From Snodgrassella sp. CFCC 13594 (GTDB taxonomy: Bacteria > Pseudomonadota > Gammaproteobacteria > Burkholderiales > Neisseriaceae), in contig NZ_LQXR01000007.1 of the NCBI RefSeq assembly GCF_001590725.1, positions 1-63,422 on the forward strand: a DNA stretch of 63,422 bases, given 5' to 3'. The translations under genes were made by a program, and so were the position numbers. The notes under the pieces are model-generated. The model saw only the letters and a program-made list of their open reading frames with translations. It did not search any database and was not told the origin of the DNA. How positions within the stretch are numbered: position 1 is the stretch's first letter; every line of letters starts with the position of its first letter. Below, in pieces: positions 50,432-58,837 of the stretch.

Positions 50432-51640
50432 TTATTTTAGCGTATCTTGGCGGAATCTGGCTAGTTTTTCCATGGCAGAAGGTTGTGCCTGCAAATGGCC
50501 CGCCCACTGCTGGGCAAGCGCTTGCCATTGCGTCCATCCCTGCTGCAACGCTTGCCAAGCAGCCAACCTTTGCGGGGCAGTTAAAGTAGATGCGCCATTG
50601 AGCTCATCCGACAAGGCCAAAAACGCGGTCTGAAGAGAGGCCGGCCAGCGCTGCATGGCCAGTTGCCAAAATGCCCGTAGCTTAACCAGATGCGCTTTTT
50701 CCGCCTGCGTGTAAATGTGCCAAAAAAAAGGCAGGCCAGCCAACTGGGCACGCACAAAGCTATCTTCACCACGCACCACTGCCCCATCCATCAGCCACAA
50801 CAACCGATCAAAAGCCGATTGCGGCACAAACGGAATGCGTACCAAGCGCACACACCCCATCTGCCATGAGTCACCATCAATCCGCAGCGCCGATTCAGGC
50901 AACAGTCCAGCTTGCCGCAGGCCATCAACCACTTGACCGCCAGCCAGCCACAGTGTGATGGGTTCATTTGCGCACTGCCACATCGCCAGCCAAGACAGCC
51001 ACAATGGCGATGCATACGCAAATACTAGCCATAACTGGCCTTGGTGCGTCACAGGCAGCCCATATTGCTGGCAAAATGCATTCTGAGCGGCGCTATCATG
51101 CAAAAATTGCTGCCGTTGAAACTGATAATCCTGCTCACGCAGCAATCCGCCACTGGCTTCCTCAAAGCCCATCAGCCAGAAATATTTGGCTACCCCATTG
51201 CCTTGTAATGACGGCAATCCATGCACTTCTCGCGCCCAATCTTCAGCACTCAAATACTCCCAGTTGAGCCACAGCGGCTGATCTCTCGGCATGCGTTGCA
51301 CAACTGGCGCTGGCAAATCACAACCAAATGTTTCAATTACCCATTGCGGCGGCGGTAAATCAACCAGGGCTGACGTGATCGCATCATCATCTGCCCAGGT
51401 ATGCACGACCACAGTCGAATCAATATCGTTCAAATTTTGGGGCGCCAGGCGATTCAAGGCCTCCACCTCATCAACCCACAGATGCACGGTTGCCTGAAAA
51501 GCAGCCGCTAAATTTTGTGCCAAGCGCCAAGCCACGCCTACGTCACCAAAATTATCAATCACGCGCACAAATACCCAAGCCTGAGGCAGCAAGGACTGAT
51601 CATTTGTCCGCCGTAAAAGGCTCACCTTGCGCTCTCGCAT
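50432..51640 (-). CDS. earP: EF-P arginine rhamnosyltransferase EarP
   Basis: Transfers rhamnose from TDP-rhamnose to Arg32 of EF-P. Family features: FVRVIDNFGDVGVAWRLAQN with the catalytic Asp near the start, WLNWEYLSAEDW, and GEDSFVRAQLAGLPFFWHIY for the nucleotide-sugar site. About 402 residues (DUF2331). The ATG at 51640 has AGGAG five bases ahead; longer starts are not supported. It precedes efp. No rml genes for TDP-rhamnose are in the window. Confidence 0.94.
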   Translation of the reverse strand: MRERKVSLLRRTNDQSLLPQAWVFVRVIDNFGDVGVAWRLAQNLAAAFQATVHLWVDEVEALNRLAPQNLNDIDSTVVVHTWADDDAITSALVDLPPPQWVIETFGCDLPAPVVQRMPRDQPLWLNWEYLSAEDWAREVHGLPSLQGNGVAKYFWLMGFEEASGGLLREQDYQFQRQQFLHDSAAQNAFCQQYGLPVTHQGQLWLVFAYASPLWLSWLAMWQCANEPITLWLAGGQVVDGLRQAGLLPESALRIDGDSWQMGCVRLVRIPFVPQSAFDRLLWLMDGAVVRGEDSFVRAQLAGLPFFWHIYTQAEKAHLVKLRAFWQLAMQRWPASLQTAFLALSDELNGASTLTAPQRLAAWQALQQGWTQWQALAQQWAGHLQAQPSAMEKLARFRQDTLK

Positions 51641-51742
51641 ACCTACTCCTTCCTTTTTGATTGGTAAAAATGTGCTTACATCATTCACACTTATGTCATC
51701 TGCGCTTCTTGTCAAGCGAGAAAAGGCTTTTTTTCGAGTACA

Positions 51743-51751
51743 TTATCCACA
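51743..51751 (+). promoter_or_regulatory. DnaA box
   Basis: Perfect TTATCCACA. A second perfect copy in the same direction lies at 51932-51940, 189 bases away across an A+T-rich stretch. Confidence 0.6.
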
Positions 51752-51931
51752 CCAAATGACATACACAAAAAAAACAACGCTGCAAGCACAAATAAACTAT
51801 TGACAGCACAATAAATAAGTCAAGATATTGATTTAAATAAATTAAAATAAAAGGCTTATTTTTTAGGCAGAGACACAGCATCGCTTGATTTATCGGCACT
51901 TTAAGCTGCCACCAACAACTTACACACAGAT

Positions 51932-51940
51932 TTATCCACA
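51932..51940 (+). promoter_or_regulatory. DnaA box
   Basis: Perfect TTATCCACA, followed by GAACGTGTGAACAG. A near copy (TTACACACA) ends four bases before it. Confidence 0.6.
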
Positions 51941-52166
51941 GAACGTGTGAACAGTTTGTGTACGCCAATAAACGCAAGGTTTTGGCAGTTATGCAGCCCA
52001 AGCAAGACACCGTTCATGCCATCAATATTTAAAAAATTTAAATACAAAGTCATATTTTTATCAAAATATGACTTAAATCATCATTCCTTAACGCTGAAAT
52101 GCAGCGCGGCAAGAAATACGCCAATATGATAGAATAAACAATTATTTTGACCGTCGCTAAACCATT

Positions 52167-54758
52167 ATGTCTGACGCTTTATTTGCCAAAGAAACCATTC
52201 CTGTATCCCTTGAAGAGGAAATGCGCCGATCCTATCTGGATTACGCCATGAGCGTGATTGTAGGGCGGGCATTGCCTGATGTGCGTGACGGTCTTAAACC
52301 TGTACATCGGCGCGTATTGTACGCGATGCATGAACTAAGTAATGACTGGAATCGCGCGTACAAAAAATCCGCGCGTATTGTGGGCGATGTAATCGGTAAG
52401 TATCATCCTCATGGCGATACAGCGGTATACGACACCATTGTACGCATGGCACAAGATTTTTCGATGCGCTATATGTTGGTTGATGGTCAAGGCAACTTCG
52501 GCTCCATTGATGGCGATAATGCAGCCGCCATGCGTTACACCGAAATCCGTATGGCACGCATTGCCCACGAACTACTGGCAGACATCGATAAAGAAACCGT
52601 TGATTTCATTCCCAACTATGATGGTAGTGAGCATGAACCTGCAGTATTGCCAGCCAAAATCCCCGCGCTGCTGATTAATGGTTCATCCGGTATTGCCGTG
52701 GGCATGGCCACCAACATCCCGCCACACAATCTAAACGAAGTGATTGCAGGCGCCAAAGCCCTGCTCGCCAACAGCGAGCTCACCTTGGATGAACTGATCG
52801 ACCTCATACCAGCACCCGATTTTCCCACTGGCGCTACCATCTATGGCCTATCAGGCGTGCGCGATGGCTACAAAACTGGTCGTGGCCGGGTCGTAATGCG
52901 CGGCAAAACCCACATTGAAACCATTGGCAAACACGATGACCGTGAGGCCATCATCATTGATGAAATTCCGTATCAGGTTAACAAAGCCAAATTGGTAGAA
53001 AAAATTGGTGAACTGGTACACAGCAAAACCCTAGAAGGCATTTCCGATTTACGCGATGAATCCGATAAATCCGGTATGCGCGTGGTGATTGAACTCAAGC
53101 GCAATGAAAACGCCGAGGTCATTCTCAACCAACTTTATAAGCTCACACCACTGCAAGACAGCTTTGGCATCAATATGGTGGCGCTGGTCGACGGGCAGCC
53201 GCGACTGCTGAATTTAAAACAAATCTTACGCGAATTCTTGCGCCACCGCCGCGAAGTGGTGACTCGACGCACCTTATTTGAATTGCGCAAAGCCCGTGAC
53301 CGCGGCCATATTTTAGAAGGCTTGGCGGTGGCTTTATCGAATGTTGATGAAATCATCGCTTTGATTAAATCTTCAGCCACGCCGCCTGAAGCCAAAGCCG
53401 CATTGACGGCTCGCGCTTGGCACTCTGGCTTGGTCGCCGAAATGCTCAACCGCACCGACGTGGATTTGAGCATGGTTAAGCCTGAAGGGCTGCCTGAAAA
53501 CGTGGGGTTAACGGCAACAGGTTACTTTCTATCAGACGCACAAGCCCAAGCGATTTTGGATATGCGCTTGCAACGCCTCACAGGGTTAGAGCAAGACAAA
53601 ATCGTAGCCGAATACAAAGACATCATGCATGTGATTTTGGATTTGTTGGATATTTTGGCTAAGCCAGAACGCATCAACCAAATCATCCATGACGAAATGA
53701 GCGCCATCCAAGAGCAGTTTGGCGATGGCCGTCGCAGTGAAATTAACCCATTTGGTGGCGATATTGCCGACGAAGACCTCATTCCTCAGCGCGACATGGT
53801 GGTTACCCTGACCCACGGCGGCTATATTAAAACGCAATTGGTGGATGACTACCAAGCTCAGCGCCGAGGTGGACGCGGCAAACAAGCCGCCGCCACCAAA
53901 GACGAAGATTTTATTGATACTTTGTTTGTGGCCAATACCCATGACTACCTGCTGTGCTTCACCAGCTTTGGCAAATGTCATTGGATCAAAGTCTACAAGC
54001 TGCCTGAAGGCGGTAGAAACAGCCGCGGCCGGCCGGTTAACAATCTCATTAATTTGGAAGAAGGCGAAAAAATCAGCACCATTTTGCCGGTTCGAGAATT
54101 CAGCGATACGCAATACGTATTTATGTGCACAGCCCAAGGCACGGTAAAGAAAACGCCACTGGCTGATTTCTCCCGTCCGCGCACAGCGGGCATCATCGCC
54201 TTGGCACTGGATGAAGGCGACAGCTTAATCGGAGCCGTCAAAACTGGTGGCCAACACGAAATCATGCTGTTTTCCAATGCAGGTAAGGCCGTTCGTTTCT
54301 CGGAAGACAATGTCCGAGCAATGGGCCGGACTGCGCGCGGCGTGCGCGGTATGACCTTGTCTGAACAGGCTTTGGTCATCAGCCTGCTCGCTTATGATGC
54401 TGGCGAGGATGGTGACAAACAAGTCCTCACTGCCACGGCCAATGGTTATGGCAAGCGCACGCCAGTCGATGATTACCGAAAATCGGGACGGGGTACTCAA
54501 GGAGTAATAGCCATTGACACGGGCGAACGCAACGGCGAAGTGGTTGCCGCTACTTTAGTAGCCGCCAACGATGACATTATGTTGATTACCAGTGGCGGCG
54601 TGTTAATTCGCACCAAAGTGGATCAGGTGCGCGAAACTGGCCGTGCGGCGGCTGGCGTGAAGCTCATCAATTTGGATGAAGGTGAACAGCTAGTGAGCTT
54701 GGAACGCATTGCTGAAGGCGCAGAAGATAACACTGAAGAAACCGAGCTTGACCAGTAA
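52167..54758 (+). CDS. gyrA: DNA gyrase subunit A
   Basis: Breaks and rejoins DNA in the gyrase A2B2 complex. 863 residues. The catalytic Tyr124 is in [11 protein letters not shown]; the GyrA box that wraps DNA is QRRGGRGK near residue 565, followed by the C-terminal beta-pinwheel. At the quinolone-determining site it has [13 protein letters not shown]: Thr85 where E. coli has Ser83, and Asp89 kept. Thr is normal in some species, so resistance should not be inferred. Two DUS copies are read as GLPENV and KLPEGG. Confidence 0.98.
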   Translation: MSDALFAKETIPVSLEEEMRRSYLDYAMSVIVGRALPDVRDGLKPVHRRVLYAMHELSNDWNRAYKKSARIVGDVIGKYHPHGDTAVYDTIVRMAQDFSMRYMLVDGQGNFGSIDGDNAAAMRYTEIRMARIAHELLADIDKETVDFIPNYDGSEHEPAVLPAKIPALLINGSSGIAVGMATNIPPHNLNEVIAGAKALLANSELTLDELIDLIPAPDFPTGATIYGLSGVRDGYKTGRGRVVMRGKTHIETIGKHDDREAIIIDEIPYQVNKAKLVEKIGELVHSKTLEGISDLRDESDKSGMRVVIELKRNENAEVILNQLYKLTPLQDSFGINMVALVDGQPRLLNLKQILREFLRHRREVVTRRTLFELRKARDRGHILEGLAVALSNVDEIIALIKSSATPPEAKAALTARAWHSGLVAEMLNRTDVDLSMVKPEGLPENVGLTATGYFLSDAQAQAILDMRLQRLTGLEQDKIVAEYKDIMHVILDLLDILAKPERINQIIHDEMSAIQEQFGDGRRSEINPFGGDIADEDLIPQRDMVVTLTHGGYIKTQLVDDYQAQRRGGRGKQAAATKDEDFIDTLFVANTHDYLLCFTSFGKCHWIKVYKLPEGGRNSRGRPVNNLINLEEGEKISTILPVREFSDTQYVFMCTAQGTVKKTPLADFSRPRTAGIIALALDEGDSLIGAVKTGGQHEIMLFSNAGKAVRFSEDNVRAMGRTARGVRGMTLSEQALVISLLAYDAGEDGDKQVLTATANGYGKRTPVDDYRKSGRGTQGVIAIDTGERNGEVVAATLVAANDDIMLITSGGVLIRTKVDQVRETGRAAAGVKLINLDEGEQLVSLERIAEGAEDNTEETELDQ

Positions 54759-54801
54759 CCAGAATCACGCAACACAAGCGCAGAAGTTTGCGTTACGCAT
54801 T

Positions 54802-54833
54802 TTTCAGGCAGCCTGACGTTAGGTTGCCTGAAA
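54802..54833 (+). terminator. Paired-DUS hairpin after gyrA
   Basis: Arms TTTCAGGCAGCCT and AGGTTGCCTGAAA with one mismatch and a six-base loop; no strong T-tract. About 45 bases after the gyrA stop. Confidence 0.7.
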
Positions 54834-54929
54834 TCATTTGACCTCGATTGCCTTACCCCCCTCTCGCTAATGTTCTTTGCCCATTTCGCAAATCGTATCA
54901 GCCACCATCACACATCGTTTGCACCTCTG

Positions 54930-55322
54930 TACTGCAGTTTATCCCGGTGAATTGTCCATGCGCAGATCCAACGCCCCATCATGCATAAAGCTAAAACCAC
55001 GATCTGCCTAATCCAATTGCGGAGATGACACAGCCAAATCCGCCATAATGCCATCCACAGATGCAATACCCAACTGTTTTAATTGTGTTGCCAGATCAGC
55101 AAAGCTGGCAACACAATCTAAAAACGGAAATCTTCCGACAGCAGCAACTAAAGCCTGTATATCTTTATCTAATACAACTAATCGTGGATCTGTATCCAGA
55201 CGAGATAAGGGTTCACGACTATGCCCACACCGATCAGACGTCACATCAACAAAAATACTGGTTGTTTTTTATCCCAAAACAGCATCAACAGTTTCATGGA
55301 GCAAGGCGGAAATATGGGACAT
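54930..55322 (-). pseudogene. rsmH: rsmH (mraW) remnant with in-frame stops
   Basis: One continuous minus-strand frame matches the N-terminal third of 16S rRNA m4C1402 methyltransferase: LLHETVDAVLG, stop, then IFVDVTSDRCGHSREPLSRL, LVVLDKDIQALVAAV, SVDGIMADLAVSSPQLD, stop, ADRGFSFMHDGALDLRMD, NSPG, stop, TAVQ. Family positions match on both sides of every stop, and the frame never shifts, so this is true nonsense decay. In RsmH the SAM loop is GRGGHS; here it is DRCGHS. The C-terminal two thirds are missing. No dcw genes adjoin. A working rsmH is expected elsewhere, so this is a partial copy, possibly foreign. Confidence 0.85.
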
Positions 55323-55468
55323 GTATAATCAATAATTTAAATAAGACGAACCCAAGTTTAAGTTGCTAATTATTTAATGATTAGCAAAACGGCCCAGCGG
55401 TTTTTTATATATAAAATATAAATGCATATGATTTTAAAATTACACACACTTGGGATAAATTTTTACAA

Positions 55469-56392
55469 TTAAACGCTGATTTTCGAGTTGATCGCGTCCT
55501 TACTCCGATATTTTTGCAATTTCTCCGCCAGAAAATTAATCAATAGGCTCACCCGCTTGGGTAAATGTTCTTGCTGATAATAAACTGCATGAATATTCTG
55601 ATAATACAATGTATTTTGCTCTTCCAGTAAAGCCACCAATTTCCCCTGTTTTAAATCATTTGCCACCAAAAATTCTGATAAACAGGCAATACCATTGCCA
55701 AGCATGACCAGTTGCCGAACTGTTTCGCCATTGGATGCTTTTAATTTGGATTGAATCGTGAGGAATTGATCATCGATTTTTAACGGCCACTTATTCAAAC
55801 TTGGAACTTTACTAAATCCAATCAATTGATGTTGTAATAAATCCTGCACTGTTTCCGGATAACCAGCCCGTGCCAAATATTCGGGACTGGCCACAATATA
55901 TAATCGACTTTGGCACAATAATTTTGCATGCAGGCTTGAATCATTCAACTGTCCGAAACGGATTGCCACATCGGTTTTTTGTTCGAGTAAATCAATGATC
56001 TGATCATTGCTATTCAGCTCAATTTCGATACAGGGATAACGCTGCATAAACTCTTGTATCAACGGCGCAATAACATGCAATACAAAAGGTGTAGCCGAAT
56101 CAATCTTGATCAAACCAGAGATTTCATGATCAAAGCGCAATAAAGCATCTTCTGCCTCGCCAAGATCATTCAGAATTTTTCGTGCCTTATCCAGAAACAA
56201 CTGCCCTTCCTGCGTCAATTTTAATTTACGTGTAGTGCGTTCCAGCAGAGTTACATTGAGTTTTGATTCAAGACGCTGCAATGCCCGACTTAATCCAGAT
56301 GTGGTCTGATTTAATTGTTGTGCTGCACAGACAATAGAACCTGCATCAACAATCGTGACAAAGGCGAGTAATTCTTCGATTGAGGATTTCAT
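55469..56392 (-). CDS. LysR-family regulator
   Basis: A 307-residue LysR protein: the winged helix-turn-helix at residues about 5-60 (FVTIVDAGSIVCAAQQLNQT, then SGLSRALQRLESKL) and a periplasmic-binding-like effector domain from residue 92. It is divergent from an MFS transporter with a clear inverted repeat between them, so it very likely controls that transporter. The gene is A+T-rich against its surroundings and has no DUS, which suggests it came from another genus; the wording is like Acinetobacter-type LysR proteins, but this is an impression only. Confidence 0.9.
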   Translation of the reverse strand: MKSSIEELLAFVTIVDAGSIVCAAQQLNQTTSGLSRALQRLESKLNVTLLERTTRKLKLTQEGQLFLDKARKILNDLGEAEDALLRFDHEISGLIKIDSATPFVLHVIAPLIQEFMQRYPCIEIELNSNDQIIDLLEQKTDVAIRFGQLNDSSLHAKLLCQSRLYIVASPEYLARAGYPETVQDLLQHQLIGFSKVPSLNKWPLKIDDQFLTIQSKLKASNGETVRQLVMLGNGIACLSEFLVANDLKQGKLVALLEEQNTLYYQNIHAVYYQQEHLPKRVSLLINFLAEKLQKYRSKDAINSKISV

Positions 56393-56407
56393 TTGATCAC
56401 CACATTT

Positions 56408-56432
56408 TATTATTGATTTATAGTCAATAATA
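56408..56432. promoter_or_regulatory. LysR-type operator between regulator and MFS genes
   Basis: Perfect 9-bp arms TATTATTGA and TCAATAATA around TTTATAG. The inner ATTGA-N7-TCAAT has the T-N11-A form of LysR sites. It lies 16 bases before the lysR start and about 77 before the MFS start. Confidence 0.7.
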
Positions 56433-56508
56433 TTTTGCTAAACATACTGTTTTTTTGCAACAAAAATCGACACAAAATACACGTCTTCCCACAACAGAAT
56501 CAGCCAAG

Positions 56509-57668
56509 ATGAAACTTAATTTCCCCTTACTTACACTGGCAATTGGTGCATTTGCCATCGGCACCACAGAGTTTTCACCAATGGGTTTCCTCCCACAAAT
56601 TACACAAGGTATGCAGATTTCGATTCCACAAGCCGGTATGCTCATTACCGCCTATGCGTTAGGCGTGATGATTGGTGCGCCACTCATGACTTTATGGTTT
56701 AGTCGTTTTCCACAACGTAAAGCCTTAATGTTATTGATGGTACTGTTTACGGTTGGCAATTTATTGGCTGCTATTGCACCCAATTACCTGAGTTTGATGG
56801 CTGCACGAGTGATCACCAGTTTAAATCACGGTGCTTTTTTTGGTATTGGTTCGGTCGTGGCTGCCAGTCTTGTTCCCAAAGACAAACAAGCCAGCGCCGT
56901 TGCTGCCATGTTTATGGGTTTAACCATTGCCAATATTGGCGGCGTACCACTGGCAACGTGGTTTGGACAAAATATTGGCTGGCGCGAGGCATTTGCAACC
57001 ATTGCCATTCTGGGTATGCTGACCATTTTGTCCCTATGGAAAGCTTTACCACAAGGTCAGGCTGGACATCCGCCCAATGTTAAACAAGAACTTAAAGCTT
57101 TGACACGTGGACCTGTTATTTTGGCATTACTCACTACCGTAATGAGTGCCGGTGCAATGTTTACCCTATATACCTATATTGCACCAAGTTTGAAGTATTT
57201 CAGCAATGCCACGCCACAACTGGTCACGGTCATGCTGATTTTAATTGGTATTGGCTTTTCCATCGGTAATCATTTAGGTGGTAAATTTGCCGACCACTCA
57301 ATTGATAAAACCCTGATCGGCTTTTTAGTCTTACTGATATTGATGATGGTGCTTTTCCCATTGCTGGCCAAAACAGCAATCGGTGCAGGCATTGCATTGG
57401 TGATTTGGGGTGCAGCCGCCTTTGCAGTGGTACCACCATTACAGATGCGAGTGATGTCGGTTGCCCATGAAGCGCCAGGATTGGCCTCTTCCGTCAACAT
57501 TGGTGCATTTAATCTGGCAATGCCATTGGTGCCGCAGCCGGAGCAGCCGTATTAAGTCTGGGCTGGAGTTATGTAGCAGTTTCCTTTGCCGGTGCAGTGC
57601 TGTCCGGATTGGGTTTATTATTGGTCTTGATTCAAATGAAAAAAATCCCTCAAGCGGCCGCTCAGTAA
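56509..57668 (+). pseudogene. MFS transporter (AraJ-like, DHA1), one frame break
   Basis: A 12-segment exporter of about 386 residues when rejoined. The first part reads LTLAIGAFAIGTTEFSPMGFL and ITAYALGVMIGAPLMTLWF with RFPQRKALM, a standard DHA1 A-motif; it resembles AraJ and related sugar or drug exporters. Near 57517 one base is missing: N-L-G-N-A-I-G-A-A-A-G is restored and the frame continues to 57668 with VLSLGWSYVAVSFAG and an MKKIPQAAAQ end. The start at 56509 (MKLNFPLLT) is chosen. A+T-rich and without DUS, like its LysR partner. Confidence 0.85.
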
Positions 57669-57814
57669 AATTAAGATTGCACAAACTGATCCATAGCTTA
57701 TGCATAACCCTTTAGCTATCCACAGCCAAACCAAATCTACACAAGTTTTCCTGTTCATGGGGTGTACCTAGGGACATGCACAGATTTACATGATTAATAC
57801 TTGCCAATCAAAAT

Positions 57815-57833
57815 AACAGTGATTATCATTGTC
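57815..57833 (+). promoter_or_regulatory. Fur-like box upstream of bfd
   Basis: AACAGTGATTATCATTGTC matches 14 of 19 positions of the Fur consensus, with the TGATNATCATT core intact. It lies 32 bases ahead of the bfd ATG. Iron repression of bfd is usual in other bacteria. Confidence 0.65.
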
Positions 57834-57865
57834 GAACGGTATTAAATATCACTCGAGACCCAATC

Positions 57866-58069
57866 ATGTACGTATGCCTTTGCAATGCCATTACTGACCG
57901 CCAGATCCAAGAAACCGTGGCTGCCGGTGCCAATAGCCTGACTGACTTACAAGCCCAATTGGGTGTGGCAACTTGCTGCGGTTGCTGTGCTGATGTGGCT
58001 TGTTCCTATCTAAGCGCCAACAGTGAAAGTCAAATGAACAGCAATGCCGCATTGGCTGGACAACATTAA
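57866..58069 (+). CDS. bfd: Bacterioferritin-associated ferredoxin
   Basis: A 67-residue [2Fe-2S] protein that reduces and frees iron stored in bacterioferritin. The cluster cysteines are arranged as in Bfd: MYVCLCNAIT at the start and CCGCCADVA at about residues 37-45. Family members have Cys4, Cys6, Cys38 and Cys41. The C-terminal tail is Ser/Asn-rich. A Fur-like box precedes and a terminator follows it. No bfr gene is in the window. Confidence 0.92.
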   Translation: MYVCLCNAITDRQIQETVAAGANSLTDLQAQLGVATCCGCCADVACSYLSANSESQMNSNAALAGQH

Positions 58070-58095
58070 TTGAATTTTAAACCACCCATTCTTTC

Positions 58096-58124
58096 ATGAG
58101 CCGCCAATTAGCGGCTCATTTTTG
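58096..58124 (+). terminator. Terminator of bfd
   Basis: Perfect 9-bp arms ATGAGCCGC and GCGGCTCAT with a CAATTA loop, followed by TTTTTG. Confidence 0.92.
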
Positions 58125-58221
58125 TATGCACTGGCATTGAATAACAGCTCATGCTGCTGTCTCACTCCATCATCTCCAATTTTTTGCGGTGCAGTGATCA
58201 TTCACCAAACATTCCAACAAT

Positions 58222-58248
58222 AAAAAACCCTGCTCTAGGCAGGGTTTT
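58222..58248 (-). terminator. Terminator of rpmB-rpmG
   Basis: Perfect 10-bp arms AAAACCCTGC and GCAGGGTTTT with loop TCTAG; the minus strand continues TTTTTTATT. Lies 20 bases past the rpmG stop. Confidence 0.92.
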
Positions 58249-58267
58249 GGGTGTACGGCAATAACCA

Positions 58268-58423
58268 TTATTTTAATTTGGTTTCTTTGTACAATACATG
58301 TTTGCGGGCAACGGGATCGAATTTTTTGATTTCGAATTTACCCGGCATATTGCGTTTGTTCTTCGTGGTGGTATAGAAATGACCTGTACCAGCAGAAGAT
58401 TCCAATTTAATTTTATCGCGCAT
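58268..58423 (-). CDS. rpmG: 50S ribosomal protein L33
   Basis: A 51-residue ribosomal protein, read directly from the sequence: it begins [19 protein letters not shown] and ends VLYKETKLK. There are no cysteines, so it is the zinc-free form. It follows rpmB on the same strand by 25 bases, the standard rpmB-rpmG pair, and a strong terminator follows. Confidence 0.97.
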   Translation of the reverse strand: MRDKIKLESSAGTGHFYTTTKNKRNMPGKFEIKKFDPVARKHVLYKETKLK

Positions 58424-58448
58424 TGCTTTATCCTTTAATCAATTGCGA

Positions 58449-58682
58449 TTAAGCTTCACCGCGCGCGCGCAATTCGGCTAATACAACGTCGATGCCCACT
58501 TTATCGATGGTGCGCAAAGCAGCATTGCTCACACGCAGACGCACCCAGCGGTTTTCACTTTCCACCCAAAAACGACGTGATTGCAAATTCGGCAAGAAAC
58601 GACGTTTGGTTTTGTTGTTGGCGTGTGACACGTTGTGGCCGCTCATCGGGCGCTTACCGGTCACTTCACATACTCGTGCCAT
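58449..58682 (-). CDS. rpmB: 50S ribosomal protein L28
   Basis: A 77-residue ribosomal protein starting [20 protein letters not shown], the family start. [16 protein letters not shown] and [15 protein letters not shown] are conserved. The ATG at 58682 is used; the longer frame adds 22 unrelated residues. Paired with rpmG. Confidence 0.98.
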   Translation of the reverse strand: MARVCEVTGKRPMSGHNVSHANNKTKRRFLPNLQSRRFWVESENRWVRLRVSNAALRTIDKVGIDVVLAELRARGEA

Positions 58683-58837
58683 GATTAAACTCCAAACTTC
58701 TAAATTCGTAAAACGCGATTTATACCATGAAAAGCAATGTTTATTCAAGGTTTAAATCGCCCTAGTGTGGCAAATTTGGCATCCGCAAAACACCAATAGC
58801 GCTTTCAGGCAGCCTAAAGCGGTAGCCTGAAAGCGAT

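Larger units (their letters stand above)
51641..52166. other. earP-gyrA spacer with DnaA boxes and A+T-rich stretch
   Basis: 525 bases without a gene between divergent earP and gyrA. Two perfect DnaA boxes TTATCCACA lie at 51743-51751 and 51932-51940, with a one-mismatch copy TTACACACA at 51920-51928. Between them is a run very rich in A and T (about 51800-51880). TTGACA at 51798-51803 could be a -35. Near gyrA, TATGATAGAAT at 52127-52137 may be its -10. It could be a DnaA-controlled promoter or a DnaA-titrating site. Confidence 0.5.

Noticed and set aside
57697..57725. Second DnaA-box cluster (TTATGCATA, CTATCCACA) after the MFS gene
   Set aside because: Both have a mismatch, and one is a plain palindrome. 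Too weak to claim.
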